From Enterobacteriaceae bacterium 89 (GTDB lineage: Bacteria; Pseudomonadota; Gammaproteobacteria; Enterobacterales; Enterobacteriaceae): DNA of 64,000 nt. Position 1 is the first letter of the stretch; each line of letters opens with the position of its first letter. The translations under genes and the position numbers were made by a program. Location: the NCBI GenBank assembly GCA_014156375.1, contig RQJH01000003.1, forward strand, positions 992,001 to 1,056,000, written 5' to 3'. Of this stretch, positions 48,332 through 57,896 are shown one piece after another. The notes under the pieces are model-generated. The model made no database searches and was not told the origin of the DNA. It saw only the letters and a list, made by a program, of their open reading frames with translations.

Positions 48332-49747
48332 ATGGAAGAACTGCCTGCCAGCGTGCGCTGGCAACTGTGGATCGTCGCTTTTGGCTTCTTTATGCAGGCG
48401 CTCGATACCACCATCGTTAATACCGCCCTCCCCTCCATGGCGAAAAGCCTGGGGGAGAGCCCGCTGCACATGCACATGGTGGTGGTTGCCTACGTGCTGA
48501 CGGTGGCGGTGATGCTGCCTGCCAGCGGCTGGCTGGCGGACAGGATCGGCGTGCGCAATATCTTCTTCACCGCCATCGTGCTGTTTACCGTTGGGTCGAT
48601 TTTCTGCGCGCAGTCCAACACCCTCAACGAGCTGATTATGTCCCGCGTTTTGCAGGGCGTGGGCGGCGCAATGATGGTGCCCGTCGGCAGGCTGACGGTG
48701 ATGAAAATCGTGCCGCGCGATCAGTACATGGCGGCGATGACCTTCGTCACCATTCCCGGACAGGTGGGGCCGCTGGTCGGCCCGGCGCTGGGCGGGATCC
48801 TCGTGCAGTACGCCTCCTGGCACTGGATTTTCCTGATTAACATTCCGGTCGGCATTCTCGGGGCCATCGCCACGCTTTGGCTGATGCCGAACTACACCAT
48901 GCAGACCCGGCGTTTTGACATCGGCGGGTTTGTGCTGCTGGCGTTGGGCATGGCAACGCTGACCCTGGCGCTCGACGGACAGCGGGGTTTGGGCATTTCT
49001 CCGCTGATGCTCGGCCTGCTGGTCGCGGGCGGCGCGCTGTCGCTGCTGTGGTATCTCTGGCACGCGCGGGGCAATGAAAATGCGCTATTCAGCCTCGAGC
49101 TGTTTAAGAACCGCATTTTCTCCCTCGGCCTGACCGGCAGCTTTGCCGGGCGTATCGGCAGCGGGATGCTGCCCTTCATGACGCCGGTCTTTTTGCAGAT
49201 TGGTCTCGGGTTTTCCCCTTTCCACGCCGGGCTGATGATGATCCCGATGGTGATGGGCAGCATGGGGATGAAGCGAATCGTGGTGCAGGTGGTCAACCGT
49301 TTCGGCTATCGCAAAGTGCTTATCACCTCCACGCTCGGCCTGGCGGCGATCACCCTGCTGTTTATGGCCACGGCGATGATGGGCTGGTACTGGCTGCTGC
49401 CGCTGGTGCTGTTCCTGCAGGGGATGATCAACTCCAGCCGCTTCTCATCGATGAACACCCTGACCCTGAAAGAGCTGCCGGATGAGCTCGCCAGCAGCGG
49501 CAACAGCATGCTGTCGATGGTGATGCAGCTGTCCATGAGTATCGGCGTGACCGTGGCTGGCCTGTTGCTCGGCCTGTACGGTCAGCATCACATCAGCGTC
49601 GACAGCGCCGCCTCTCACCAGGTCTTCATGTACACCTATTTCAGCATGGCGCTGATCATTGCCCTGCCGGCGCTGATTTTCGCGCGGGTGCCTGACGACG
49701 TCAGCAAAAACGTCATTATCTCAAGACGCAAAAGGAGCGAGCCGTGA
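48332..49747 (+). CDS. mdtD: MFS transporter MdtD (DHA2 family)
   Basis: This 471-residue major facilitator of the 14-helix DHA2 group has motif A-like [12 protein letters not shown] after helix 2, the helix-4/5 region [21 protein letters not shown] and motif [16 protein letters not shown]. In E. coli MdtD (IceT) is linked to iron-citrate efflux and is co-regulated by BaeSR without being needed for MdtABC drug export. It lies 2 bp after mdtC and overlaps baeS by 4 bp. Confidence 0.95.
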   Translation: MEELPASVRWQLWIVAFGFFMQALDTTIVNTALPSMAKSLGESPLHMHMVVVAYVLTVAVMLPASGWLADRIGVRNIFFTAIVLFTVGSIFCAQSNTLNELIMSRVLQGVGGAMMVPVGRLTVMKIVPRDQYMAAMTFVTIPGQVGPLVGPALGGILVQYASWHWIFLINIPVGILGAIATLWLMPNYTMQTRRFDIGGFVLLALGMATLTLALDGQRGLGISPLMLGLLVAGGALSLLWYLWHARGNENALFSLELFKNRIFSLGLTGSFAGRIGSGMLPFMTPVFLQIGLGFSPFHAGLMMIPMVMGSMGMKRIVVQVVNRFGYRKVLITSTLGLAAITLLFMATAMMGWYWLLPLVLFLQGMINSSRFSSMNTLTLKELPDELASSGNSMLSMVMQLSMSIGVTVAGLLLGLYGQHHISVDSAASHQVFMYTYFSMALIIALPALIFARVPDDVSKNVIISRRKRSEP

Positions 49748-51165
49748 AACTCTGGCGCCCCGGCATTACCGCAAAGCTGTTTCTGGCGATTTTAACCACC
49801 TGCATCGTGCTGCTGATCAGCATGCACTGGGCGGTGCGTCTGAGCTTTGAGCACGGCTTTATCGACTACATCAAACGCGGCAACGAACAGCGCCTGCAAA
49901 TGCTCAGCGACGCGCTGGGCGAGCAGTATGCCACTCACGGCAACTGGCGTTTTCTGCGCGGCAACGACCGCTTTGTGTTCCAGATTTTGCGTTCATTTGA
50001 GCACGAAGGTCAGGACGATAAGCACGGCGGTCCTCCGGGTGGTCCGCCGGATATGCCGCCGCACGGCTGGCGCACCCAGTTCTGGGTGGTGGATCAAAAC
50101 GCCAAAGTGCTGGTTGGCCCGCGCGCGCCGATCCCACCGGACGGCACCCGCCGCAGTATCGTGGTCAACGGCGTCGGGGTGGGCGCGGTGATAGCCTCCC
50201 CGGTTGAGCGCCTGACGCGCAACACCGATATCAATTTCGACCGCCAGCAGCGCCGCACCAGCTGGCTGATTGTCGCGCTTGCCACCCTGCTCACCGCTCT
50301 GGCTACGTTCCCGCTGGCTCGCGGCCTGCTTGCTCCGGTCAAACGCCTGGTCGAGGGGACTCACCGGCTGGCGGCGGGTGATTTTTCGACCCGAGTCACC
50401 GCCACGGGAGCCGATGAGCTGGGCCGCCTGGCGCAGGATTTTAACCAGCTCGCCAGCACCCTTGAGCGCAACCAGCAGATGCGTCGCGACTTTATGGCGG
50501 ATATTTCCCATGAGCTGCGCACCCCGCTGGCGGTCCTGCGCGGTGAGCTGGAAGCCATTCAGGATGGCGTACGCAAATTCACGCCAGAATCGGTGGTTTC
50601 GCTGCAGGCGGAGGTTGGCACGCTGACCAAACTCGTTGACGATCTGCACCAGCTGTCGATGTCAGACGAAGGCGCGCTCGCCTACCAGAAAGCGCCAACC
50701 GACATCGTTTCGCTGCTGGAAATCGCTGCGGGCGCCTTCCGCGAACGCTTTGCCAGCCGGGGGCTGAAGCTTAGCCTGAAGATGCCGGAAAGCGCCCGGG
50801 TGTTTGGCGATCCTGACAGACTGATGCAGCTGTTCAACAATCTGCTGGAAAACAGCCTGCGCTACACCGACAGCGGCGGGCAGCTGCAAATCTCTGCAGA
50901 AAAATCCCTGCATCATCTGACGCTGGAATTTGCAGACAGCGCCCCCGGCGTGACAGACCAGCAACTGGAGATGCTGTTTGAGCGCTTTTACCGTACGGAA
51001 GGCTCACGCAACCGCGCCAGCGGCGGCTCCGGGCTCGGCCTGGCTATCTGTGTGAATATCGTTGCCGCGCACGGCGGTAAGCTAACGGCTGCCCATTCGC
51101 CTTTTGGCGGGGTTAGCATTAAAGTAGAGTTACCTCTGGACCGCGATTTACCGGGAAATGTATGA
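49744..51165 (+). CDS. baeS: envelope-stress sensor histidine kinase BaeS
   Basis: BaeS senses envelope damage such as indole, flavonoids or metals and phosphorylates BaeR. The 473-residue protein starts with GTG (AGGAG six bases before, inside mdtD). It has a helix at about 10-30, a periplasmic domain with an unusual Pro/Gly-rich stretch ([14 protein letters not shown], residues 95-108), and a second helix near 172-192. HAMP, the H-box [16 protein letters not shown] with His256, and N- and G-boxes ([27 protein letters not shown]) follow. It overlaps mdtD and baeR by 4 bp each. Confidence 0.96.
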   Translation: MKLWRPGITAKLFLAILTTCIVLLISMHWAVRLSFEHGFIDYIKRGNEQRLQMLSDALGEQYATHGNWRFLRGNDRFVFQILRSFEHEGQDDKHGGPPGGPPDMPPHGWRTQFWVVDQNAKVLVGPRAPIPPDGTRRSIVVNGVGVGAVIASPVERLTRNTDINFDRQQRRTSWLIVALATLLTALATFPLARGLLAPVKRLVEGTHRLAAGDFSTRVTATGADELGRLAQDFNQLASTLERNQQMRRDFMADISHELRTPLAVLRGELEAIQDGVRKFTPESVVSLQAEVGTLTKLVDDLHQLSMSDEGALAYQKAPTDIVSLLEIAAGAFRERFASRGLKLSLKMPESARVFGDPDRLMQLFNNLLENSLRYTDSGGQLQISAEKSLHHLTLEFADSAPGVTDQQLEMLFERFYRTEGSRNRASGGSGLGLAICVNIVAAHGGKLTAAHSPFGGVSIKVELPLDRDLPGNV

Positions 51166-51884
51166 CCGAACTACCGATTGATGATAAAACCCCGCGCATT
51201 TTGATTGTCGAGGATGAGCCCAAGCTTGGGCAGCTGCTGATTGATTACCTGCTGGCGGCGAACTACGCGCCGACGCTGATTAATCACGGCGATAAGGTGC
51301 TGAATTACGTTCATCAGTCACCGCCGAATCTGATCCTGCTGGACCTGATGCTGCCGGGCACCGACGGCCTGACGCTGTGCCGTGAAATTCGCCGTTTCTC
51401 TGAGGTGCCGATCGTAATGGTGACGGCCAAGATTGAAGAGATCGACCGTCTGCTGGGGCTGGAGATTGGCGCAGATGATTATATCTGTAAGCCTTATAGC
51501 CCGCGCGAAGTGGTCGCCCGCGTCAAAACCATTCTGCGCCGCTGCCGTCCGCACCGCGAACTGCAGACAATGGATGCCGAAAGCCCGCTGATCGTTGACG
51601 AAAGCCGCTTCCAGGCTTCCTGGCGCAACAAACTGCTGGATTTAACCCCCGCTGAGTTTCGTTTGCTGAAAACTCTTTCGCAGGAGCCGGGCAAAGTGTT
51701 TTCCCGCGAGCAGCTGCTGAACCATCTGTATGACGACTACCGCGTCGTCACGGACCGCACCATCGACAGCCATATCAAAAACCTGCGTCGCAAACTGGAA
51801 GCTCAGGACAACGAGCAATCGTTTATTCGCGCCGTGTATGGCGTGGGCTATCGCTGGGAAGCCGACGCCTGCCGTCTGGCCTGA
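51162..51884 (+). CDS. baeR: response regulator BaeR
   Basis: This 240-residue OmpR/PhoB-type response regulator is the partner of BaeS. The receiver domain (residues 12-125) has the acidic pair in VEDEP, the phosphoacceptor Asp61 in [11 protein letters not shown] and the Lys of the KPY motif. The C-terminal winged-helix domain ends with [15 protein letters not shown]. By family BaeR activates mdtABCD-baeSR, acrD and spy. It is the last gene of the operon; a REP unit and the trhP promoter follow. Confidence 0.97.
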   Translation: MTELPIDDKTPRILIVEDEPKLGQLLIDYLLAANYAPTLINHGDKVLNYVHQSPPNLILLDLMLPGTDGLTLCREIRRFSEVPIVMVTAKIEEIDRLLGLEIGADDYICKPYSPREVVARVKTILRRCRPHRELQTMDAESPLIVDESRFQASWRNKLLDLTPAEFRLLKTLSQEPGKVFSREQLLNHLYDDYRVVTDRTIDSHIKNLRRKLEAQDNEQSFIRAVYGVGYRWEADACRLA

Positions 51885-51920
51885 TTGTCCTGCTTCTACT
51901 GCCTGGTCCCGCTCGATTCG

Positions 51921-51956
51921 TCCCCTCTCCCTCCGGGAGAGGGTTAGGGAGAGGGC
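51921..51956. repeat. single GC-rich REP unit after baeR
   Basis: The unit reads TCCCCTCTCCCTCCGGGAGA followed by GGGTTAGGGAGAGGGC. It is one copy of the family found as inverted pairs in the wca operon, with a CTCCC / GGGAG stem. It lies 37 bp after the baeR stop and may protect the 3' end of the long mdtA-baeR transcript. Confidence 0.8.
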
Positions 51957-51971
51957 AAATCAATCCCGTGG

Positions 51972-52000
51972 TTTACTCCCTTCCCCCATAGCGCTACAAT
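51972..52000 (+). promoter_or_regulatory. putative sigma-70 promoter of trhP
   Basis: TTTACT (51972-51977) and TACAAT (51995-52000) are spaced by 17 bp. They match consensus at four and five of six positions and stand 80 bp before the trhP ATG. They lie just after the REP unit, so trhP is probably transcribed separately from baeR. Confidence 0.6.
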
Positions 52001-52080
52001 TCCCGCCCTTAAAGTATGGGAACTCCCCCACCGCGGCACCAGGTGCACGCGATCTGACCTGTCATCAGAACGAGAAAATC

Positions 52081-53445
52081 ATGTTTAAACCGGAACTCCT
52101 TTCCCCGGCGGGAACGCTGAAAAATATGCGTTACGCTTTCGCCTATGGTGCCGATGCTGTCTATGCCGGCCAGCCGCGCTACTCACTGCGCGTGCGCAAT
52201 AACGAATTCAACCACGAGAACCTGCAGCAGGGCATCAACGAAGCCCACGAGCTCGGGAAAAAATTCTACGTAGTCGTTAACATTGCGCCGCACAACGCCA
52301 AGCTGAAAACCTTCATTCGCGATTTGCAGCCTGTTGTGGATATGGGGCCGGATGCGCTGATTATGTCCGATCCGGGCCTGATTATGCTGGTGCGCGAGCA
52401 CTTCCCGCAGATGGATATTCACCTGTCCGTTCAGGCGAACGCCGTGAACTGGGCGACGGTGAAATTCTGGCAGCAGATGGGGCTGACCCGCGTGATCCTC
52501 TCCCGCGAGCTGTCGCTGGAAGAGATTGAAGAGATCCGCAAACAGGTTCCGGAAATGGAACTCGAAATTTTCGTACACGGTGCGCTTTGCATGGCCTACT
52601 CCGGCCGCTGCCTGCTGTCCGGCTACATCAACAAACGTGACCCGAATCAGGGCACCTGCACCAACGCCTGCCGCTGGGAATATAACGTTCAGGAAGGCAA
52701 AGAGGACGACATCGGCAACATCGTGCACAAACACGAGCCGATCCCGGTGCAGAACATCGAGCCAACCCTCGGTGAAGGCGCGCCAACCGACAGCGTGTTT
52801 ATGATTGAAGAAGCCCAGCGTCCTGGCGAATACATGACCGCGTTCGAAGATGAGCACGGTACTTACATCATGAACTCCAAAGATCTGCGTGCCGTCGCCC
52901 ACGTTGAGCGCCTGACGCAGCTCGGTGTGCACTCACTGAAAATTGAAGGCCGCACCAAGTCTTATTATTACTGCGCCCGCACCGCCCAAGTTTATCGTAA
53001 AGCCATTGACGATGCCGCAGCGGGCAAACCGTTTGACGAATCCCTGCTGGAAACCCTCGAAGGCCTGGCCCACCGTGGCTACACCGAAGGCTTCCTGCGC
53101 CGTCACACTCACGACAGCTACCAGAACTATGAGCACGGTTTCTCCGTGTCCGAGCGTCAGCAGTTTGTGGGTGACTTCACCGGTGAGCGTAAAGGCAACC
53201 TGGCAGCGGTGGCGGTGAAAAACAAATTCCTCAAAGGCGACAGCCTTGAGCTGATGACGCCGCAGGGCAACATCAACTTCACCCTGGAACACATGGAAAA
53301 CAGCAAAGGCCAGCCGACAGAAGTAGCGCCGGGCGATGGTCACACCGTGTGGATCCCAGTTCCAGAAGAAATCGGCCTGGATTACGCGCTGCTGATGCGT
53401 AACTTTGGTGCAAACCAAAGCACGGTCAATCCTCACGCTAAGTAA
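52081..53445 (+). CDS. trhP: tRNA U34 hydroxylation protein TrhP (U32 peptidase family)
   Basis: TrhP (YegQ) takes part in prephenate-dependent 5-hydroxylation of wobble uridine 34 in tRNA. The start is MFKPELLSPAGTLKNMRYAF (52081), giving 454 residues. A 117-codon open extension upstream runs back through baeR in another frame and is rejected. The U32 signature ELEIFVHGALCMAYSGRCLL lies around residues 161-179. Cys170, Cys177, Cys193 and the nearby Cys197 are candidate iron-sulfur ligands. cyaR lies 85 bp downstream. Confidence 0.95.
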   Translation: MFKPELLSPAGTLKNMRYAFAYGADAVYAGQPRYSLRVRNNEFNHENLQQGINEAHELGKKFYVVVNIAPHNAKLKTFIRDLQPVVDMGPDALIMSDPGLIMLVREHFPQMDIHLSVQANAVNWATVKFWQQMGLTRVILSRELSLEEIEEIRKQVPEMELEIFVHGALCMAYSGRCLLSGYINKRDPNQGTCTNACRWEYNVQEGKEDDIGNIVHKHEPIPVQNIEPTLGEGAPTDSVFMIEEAQRPGEYMTAFEDEHGTYIMNSKDLRAVAHVERLTQLGVHSLKIEGRTKSYYYCARTAQVYRKAIDDAAAGKPFDESLLETLEGLAHRGYTEGFLRRHTHDSYQNYEHGFSVSERQQFVGDFTGERKGNLAAVAVKNKFLKGDSLELMTPQGNINFTLEHMENSKGQPTEVAPGDGHTVWIPVPEEIGLDYALLMRNFGANQSTVNPHAK

Positions 53446-53480
53446 TTAATCAGGGTTATTTTTTCATTCCGGGAAAATTC

Positions 53481-53496
53481 TTAGAAACGGATCACA
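53481..53496 (+). promoter_or_regulatory. CRP site of cyaR
   Basis: TTAGA-AACGGA-TCACA has a perfect right half-site and a 3-of-5 left half-site of the TGTGA-N6-TCACA consensus. Its centre lies about 42 bp before the inferred cyaR start, the class II activator position. A -10 TATTAT is at 53518-53523. E. coli CyaR is cAMP-CRP activated, which supports the call. Confidence 0.7.
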
Positions 53497-53530
53497 TACC
53501 GCCTCGCTTAATACGGGTATTATCCGAGGC

Positions 53531-53617
53531 GCTGAAAAACATAACCCATAAATGCTAGCTGTACCAGGAACCACCTCCTTAGCCTGCGTAATCTCCCTTA
53601 CGCGGGCTTATTTTTTT
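53531..53617 (+). ncRNA. cyaR: CyaR small regulatory RNA
   Basis: CyaR (RyeE) is an Hfq-dependent sRNA that represses ompX, nadE, luxS and yqaE in E. coli. The sequence begins GCTGAAAAACATAACCCATA and contains the conserved seed region ACCAGGAACCACCTCCTTAG. It ends with the terminator stem AGCCTGCGTAA / TTACGCGGGCT followed by a T-run. It lies in the conserved place after trhP (yegQ). Compared with the E. coli sequence as I remember it, the ATAAATGC segment is one A shorter and the terminator stem carries a compensated base-pair change, which supports the structure. Only the exact ends are uncertain. Confidence 0.93.
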
Positions 53618-53713
53618 TCTACTGCCCCGCCTCCACAATTTCGTCCTGTTCCGAGTCGTAATTCGCCATCCTGATATACACTTTTATCATGTTGAATCAT
53701 TGGGATAAAAAGG

Positions 53714-54613
53714 ATGACTGATTTTCCCCCGGCTTTACTGATCCTCAATGGCAAAGGTGCAGGCGATCCAGAACTGCGAGAAGCCATTAACCAGCTGCGC
53801 GATGAAGGCGTGGAAATACATGTGCGCGTGACGTGGGAGAAAGGCGACGCGGCACGCTATCTTGAAGAGGCTATGCGGCTTGGCGTGGAAACCGTCATTG
53901 CCGGTGGCGGTGATGGCACCATTAATGAGGTAGCCACGGCACTGATCCATTGCGAAGGTGAGTCTGTTCCGGCGCTGGGCATCATCCCGCTCGGAACCGC
54001 AAACGATTTTGCTACCAGCGCGGGTATCCCGCAGGAGATGGATAAAGCGCTGAAGCTGGCCATCGCCGGAAACGCCACGGCTATCGATATCGCCCGCGTC
54101 AACGACCGAACCTGCTTTATCAATATGGCGACCGGCGGTTTCGGCACGCGCATCACCAGCGAAACGCCGGAAAAACTCAAGGCCGCGCTGGGCGGCGTTT
54201 CCTATCTTATCCATGGCCTGACGCGTATGGATACCCTGAAACCCGACAGCTGCGAAATCCGCGGCGAGAACTTCCACTGGCAGGGTGATGCGCTGGTGAT
54301 TGGGATTGGCAACGGGCGTCAGGCGGGCGGCGGACAGCAGCTCTGTCCGGATGCTCTGATTAACGATGGTCTGCTACATCTGAGGATTTTTACCGCCGAA
54401 GAGCTGCTGCCTGCGCTGTTCAACACCCTGACTCGCCCGGAAGAAAACCCGAATCTGATAGACGGAGTTTCTTCATGGTTTGAAATCAGCGCACCGCACG
54501 AAATTACGTTTAACCTCGACGGCGAGCCGCAGAGCGGTCGGGCGTTCCGGATTGATTTGCTTCCGGCAGCCCTGCGCTGTCGACTGCCGCCGGGATGCCC
54601 GCTGCTGCGCTAG
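53714..54613 (+). CDS. yegS: lipid kinase YegS
   Basis: YegS is a cytosolic diacylglycerol-kinase-fold enzyme; the E. coli protein phosphorylates phosphatidylglycerol in vitro. The 299-residue protein has the kinase motif [15 protein letters not shown] (residues 63-77) and the segment [19 protein letters not shown]-terminal beta-sandwich segments include [20 protein letters not shown]. An AAAAGG site stands before the ATG at 53714. The stop codon shares the CTAG palindrome with the stop of the convergent fidL-like gene. Confidence 0.95.
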   Translation: MTDFPPALLILNGKGAGDPELREAINQLRDEGVEIHVRVTWEKGDAARYLEEAMRLGVETVIAGGGDGTINEVATALIHCEGESVPALGIIPLGTANDFATSAGIPQEMDKALKLAIAGNATAIDIARVNDRTCFINMATGGFGTRITSETPEKLKAALGGVSYLIHGLTRMDTLKPDSCEIRGENFHWQGDALVIGIGNGRQAGGGQQLCPDALINDGLLHLRIFTAEELLPALFNTLTRPEENPNLIDGVSSWFEISAPHEITFNLDGEPQSGRAFRIDLLPAALRCRLPPGCPLLR

Positions 54614-55080
54614 CGACGGCAGAAAACCGAAGGTGAACGGCTGGTGTAGAACTGCCAGGTGCTGCTGTTGAGCCGTATAATGCTGAAATAAAACGGCTCA
54701 TTGGCTTTAAGATAGAAATCCGGCAGCGTCCTGGCAAGCAGCGGAGGGATATCGGTTCCTCCGCTACTCGAAGCTGCTCGCTCCGACTCCAGAAAATAAT
54801 CATTGGCTTTGCGGCTGAATTTAAACCACACGTTCTGATTGACCGCCAGAGTGTCGCCTTTGCCGTCGGTAATTTGCCCGCGTAAAATCGCCACACCGTG
54901 TGCACCATTAAATACATAACGGACTGAGATATCACCGCTAACATCCGGATAGACCATCAGTAAATCGCCGGAGCAGTCAAAATGCGACCGCTGCCAGTTT
55001 TGCAGGGCCAACGTAGCCACCACCGTTATTGCCACCGCAATGGCAATTCCCATGCACCATTTCATATTACGCGCCAACAT
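54610..55080 (-). CDS. FidL-like inner-membrane protein
   Basis: This 156-residue protein has one N-terminal helix (residues 7-27) and a periplasmic domain with two cysteines (Cys36, Cys154). It fits the FidL-like family, best known as the partner gene of marT in Salmonella SPI-3; its function is not established. I start at [11 protein letters not shown] (55080), because AAGGAG stands seven bases upstream inside the marT-like gene. Longer (55119) and shorter (55065) starts are open but have poorer sites. It overlaps the regulator gene by 14 bp, so the two are probably made together. Family call is from memory. Confidence 0.7.
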   Translation of the reverse strand: MLARNMKWCMGIAIAVAITVVATLALQNWQRSHFDCSGDLLMVYPDVSGDISVRYVFNGAHGVAILRGQITDGKGDTLAVNQNVWFKFSRKANDYFLESERAASSSGGTDIPPLLARTLPDFYLKANEPFYFSIIRLNSSTWQFYTSRSPSVFCRR

Positions 55081-55834
55081 GTCGGGGCTCCTTGAAATAA
55101 TAGTGCGTAACGCACTCATTATTGCGCCAACGGCTGTACTGTTCGCGGCAGGTTAATGCAGAGATGCGTGGGAAATTGGGATAAAGCGAGAGATAAACCC
55201 AGGGGTAATTTTGGCAGTCGAGTTTGCTGGTGCTGGCAAACTGCTTATGCCCGTCGAAATTAATCACGTCCTGATTGGCATACCAGTGACAGCCCTTCTC
55301 GTCGCTAAAGGGAACGTAGTGGCTTAAGCGTAGATCGAACTGACTTTGCCAGGCGATCGCCGAAGCCGCCAGGCAGCAGACCGCGCCAGCCAGCAGCCAG
55401 TATATCGTGCGCCATCGCCCGCTCGCTTTTTCTGTCAGTGCAGAGTCCAGCGGGGCCGACGGCGCAGGTTCGGGGGGAGGATCTTCAACCTCCTCTTCCA
55501 GCACTTCCAGCTGGGGCTCCAGGCGGATCCCCACTTTCGGCACGGTGACAATCAGCTCTTCATTCAGCCCAAACTCTTTAAAGGCACGACGCAACAGAGA
55601 AATGTTTTGATAAAAAGTATTATTCGTAACCTGCGCACCGTTATTAAACCAGACGTGCTGAAAGAAATAATCTCGCTCTATAACCTGCCCCTGCCGCTGA
55701 ATTAATAATAACAAACAGCGACTTGCCGGATTACTTAGAGATAAGCGTTTACTCGCATCTGATTTTGCATGCAATACGTTGCGGTCAGGCGAGAATACAA
55801 CAAGCCCGCCAAGCAAAAATAGCTTTTCCATCAT
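55067..55834 (-). CDS. MarT/CadC-type membrane-bound winged-helix regulator
   Basis: This 255-residue ToxR-like one-component regulator has an OmpR-type winged helix (residues 5-105, with NNTFYQNISLLRRAFKEFGL as recognition region). An acidic, proline-rich linker follows (112-130), then one membrane helix (143-162) and a small periplasmic domain with four cysteines (182, 207, 229, 241). It resembles Salmonella MarT, which activates an adhesin gene, and it is followed by a fidL-like gene as in SPI-3. It starts 51 bp after the last fimbrial gene on the same strand, so control of the fimbriae is plausible. The signal sensed is unknown. Confidence 0.78.
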   Translation of the reverse strand: MMEKLFLLGGLVVFSPDRNVLHAKSDASKRLSLSNPASRCLLLLIQRQGQVIERDYFFQHVWFNNGAQVTNNTFYQNISLLRRAFKEFGLNEELIVTVPKVGIRLEPQLEVLEEEVEDPPPEPAPSAPLDSALTEKASGRWRTIYWLLAGAVCCLAASAIAWQSQFDLRLSHYVPFSDEKGCHWYANQDVINFDGHKQFASTSKLDCQNYPWVYLSLYPNFPRISALTCREQYSRWRNNECVTHYYFKEPRHVGA

Positions 55835-55885
55835 ATTCCCTGAATGTGGATTTAGGTCAACTTAGCTGAAGTTAGTTGATGATTG

Positions 55886-56578
55886 TTAATTAACCTCAGC
55901 CGAAAATCCCCAACGATTTCCTTCATCGTTAATCACCGTAAAGTTTATCTTATTCTGGCGCATTACAGGAGTGACCGAATTAAAAATCATACTTCTTGTA
56001 TGGGGTGCCAGCACTATTCCACCGATGGAATACTCTCCAAAAGAAACATCAGCCAGAATTATGTTCCATGAACTATCATTTACAGCATGAATCATTCCAT
56101 CTTCATAGCGAAAACTCAGCATATTGATGGATTTTTCAGTCAGCACACCTATGTTTTTTGGTCGCCATAGGACTTTAAGCTGGTTTCTCAGCGCAAGGCG
56201 CACTTTTTCACCAGCCTGAGGCGATTTTACCTCCGGCGGGATCTGATAGACATTGAGCCAGTACAGCGACTCACGGTCAGTGGCCAGCCCCTTGCCGGTA
56301 GTCATGATTTTCAGCTCTCGGCGTTCACCCGGCAGAATTTTTAGCACCGGCGGCAATACCACGAACGGCACGTTGGCCTGCGAGGGCCCTTTTTGCGGAT
56401 CGCCATCATCCACCCAACTTTGCACCACTACCGGATAATCACCGTCGTTCACCAGCGAGACAGTTTGCTGGGTTGCGCCGTGGTTAAACACCACTCGCGT
56501 CGTGTTAATATTGACCGCCGCGTGCAGGCTGAAAGCCAGCAGCCACAGACTACTGAATACGAAGCAGAACTTGCGCAT
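55886..56578 (-). CDS. periplasmic fimbrial chaperone (second copy)
   Basis: This 230-residue PapD-like chaperone has a signal peptide ending near LHA-AVN. The first immunoglobulin-like domain has VNDGDYPVVVQSWVDDGD. The conserved NPPxF-equivalent region reads VPFVVLPPVLKILPGERREL, and the subunit-binding segment is DRESLYWLNVYQIPP. The second domain ends NDEGNRWGFSAEVN. It overlaps the adhesin gene by 29 bp and is last in the fimbrial operon. It is similar to, but clearly diverged from and more AT-rich than, the chaperone at 60358-61074. It may be dedicated to the tip adhesin. Confidence 0.9.
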   Translation of the reverse strand: MRKFCFVFSSLWLLAFSLHAAVNINTTRVVFNHGATQQTVSLVNDGDYPVVVQSWVDDGDPQKGPSQANVPFVVLPPVLKILPGERRELKIMTTGKGLATDRESLYWLNVYQIPPEVKSPQAGEKVRLALRNQLKVLWRPKNIGVLTEKSINMLSFRYEDGMIHAVNDSSWNIILADVSFGEYSIGGIVLAPHTRSMIFNSVTPVMRQNKINFTVINDEGNRWGFSAEVN

Positions 56579-57893
56579 GTGACTGATAGCTCCCGGCGGT
56601 TATTGTGTCGGCACCAAAACTGGCCAACCGCGCTTCAAAGGTTTCGTTATAGTAATTCAGGCCGTTCTGGCTACCGGTTTGCTGAGTATTGCTGCCGATC
56701 ACAGGCATCCATCCTCCCTCCGTGCCACTTCCTGCCGTGGTCACCGCCAGGAATTTGATGGGATTCCCCGCTCTGTAGACCTGCACGCCGACACCACGGG
56801 CATGGCCAGCGGCACCATATTGCGAATCGAGCAGCCAGGTGACAGATTTACCGGAGATAAGATTGAAGTTCCAGGCACTGTAAACGCTGCTTTCGGGAGC
56901 AAGAAAGCCCATCGCCACGTTGCTTTTCCCTGTCGCCACACCGGAAATCACCGTTGACTCACAGGCAAATCCGACCTGGAAGGAGGCCGATGAGTATTCA
57001 CCCCGTTTAAGCTGTGCGACAGAAATCATCGGCAGATACACCACAGGCGTGAAATCCGTTACCTGGCACATCGCCGCGCGACGCACCGTGATGTTGTTCC
57101 CGTAGAGACTGATCACCGATGGCCAGTCATTGGCCCACCCCGCCCAGTTTCCGCCGCGATGCGCCTGACCTATTTTGATATCCCAGGAGGCAATCCCAGG
57201 CCCGCGAAAAACGACATAGGCATTTGGATTCACATAGCTATTGTAATTCGCCGTTTGCGCCTGGTTGGCAAAATAGCGGGTATCCAGCGTTTTAATCAGT
57301 TCCGCACTAATGGTCGAGAAATTCCTGGCTTTGATCAGAAAATTACCATTCGTGTCCACATCCAGATTTTCCATTGGACGCTGCTGCCAGACATCGGTAA
57401 ACACACTGCCCGTCGCATCGTGGGTCAGTCGCAATGCGATATTTTTCATCACCGTCAAACGCGCACCGGGCACATCATTGGCTTCATACCAGCCGGCATA
57501 AGCATCATCGCCGTTAGTGGACCAGGCTTCGAACAACTGCCCGGCAGTATCCGGCGTACAGCGGAAAAACACCTGCTCAGGATCGTAACCCCCGCCTTTA
57601 TGTGCGTATGTAGTGAAGGGAATACCTCCACCGGAGGTGAGCAGCGTTCCGGCTGGCTGGAAACTACTGTTGCTGGTGATATCAACAGACTGAGTTAACC
57701 CAGGTAAAAGGCCATTCCACGTGTCATTCCCCCCGCCGCTGCGCCAGTCGTTAGCGACCCCATCCGTAGCGGCGCTCAGGCGGTGAGATCCTTGCGCACT
57801 ATTACTGCCGGATTTATAGGGATAGATAATGTATTCGCAGGCGGCCTGCGCGATGGCTGGCAGCATCGCCAGCATCAGTAAAATCAGTTTCAT
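56550..57893 (-). CDS. fimbrial tip adhesin-like protein
   Basis: This 447-residue secreted protein has a signal peptide (MKLILLMLAMLPAIAQA, then ACEY). It is the size of a two-domain tip adhesin: an N-terminal receptor-binding part of unknown fold and a C-terminal pilin-like part. The pilin-like part ends in the alternating hydrophobic strand QSHAQVLLRIQ, which should take part in donor-strand exchange. It lies directly after the usher gene (3 bp gap). The receptor cannot be predicted. It does not look like FimH by motif. The family call rests on context plus the C-terminal strand. Confidence 0.8.
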   Translation of the reverse strand: MKLILLMLAMLPAIAQAACEYIIYPYKSGSNSAQGSHRLSAATDGVANDWRSGGGNDTWNGLLPGLTQSVDITSNSSFQPAGTLLTSGGGIPFTTYAHKGGGYDPEQVFFRCTPDTAGQLFEAWSTNGDDAYAGWYEANDVPGARLTVMKNIALRLTHDATGSVFTDVWQQRPMENLDVDTNGNFLIKARNFSTISAELIKTLDTRYFANQAQTANYNSYVNPNAYVVFRGPGIASWDIKIGQAHRGGNWAGWANDWPSVISLYGNNITVRRAAMCQVTDFTPVVYLPMISVAQLKRGEYSSASFQVGFACESTVISGVATGKSNVAMGFLAPESSVYSAWNFNLISGKSVTWLLDSQYGAAGHARGVGVQVYRAGNPIKFLAVTTAGSGTEGGWMPVIGSNTQQTGSQNGLNYYNETFEARLASFGADTITAGSYQSHAQVLLRIQ

Positions 57894-57896
57894 GGT

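Noticed and set aside
51730-52080. N-terminal extension of trhP into baeR
   Set aside because: The extension is out of frame with baeR, crosses a REP unit and the trhP promoter, and is absent from the family.
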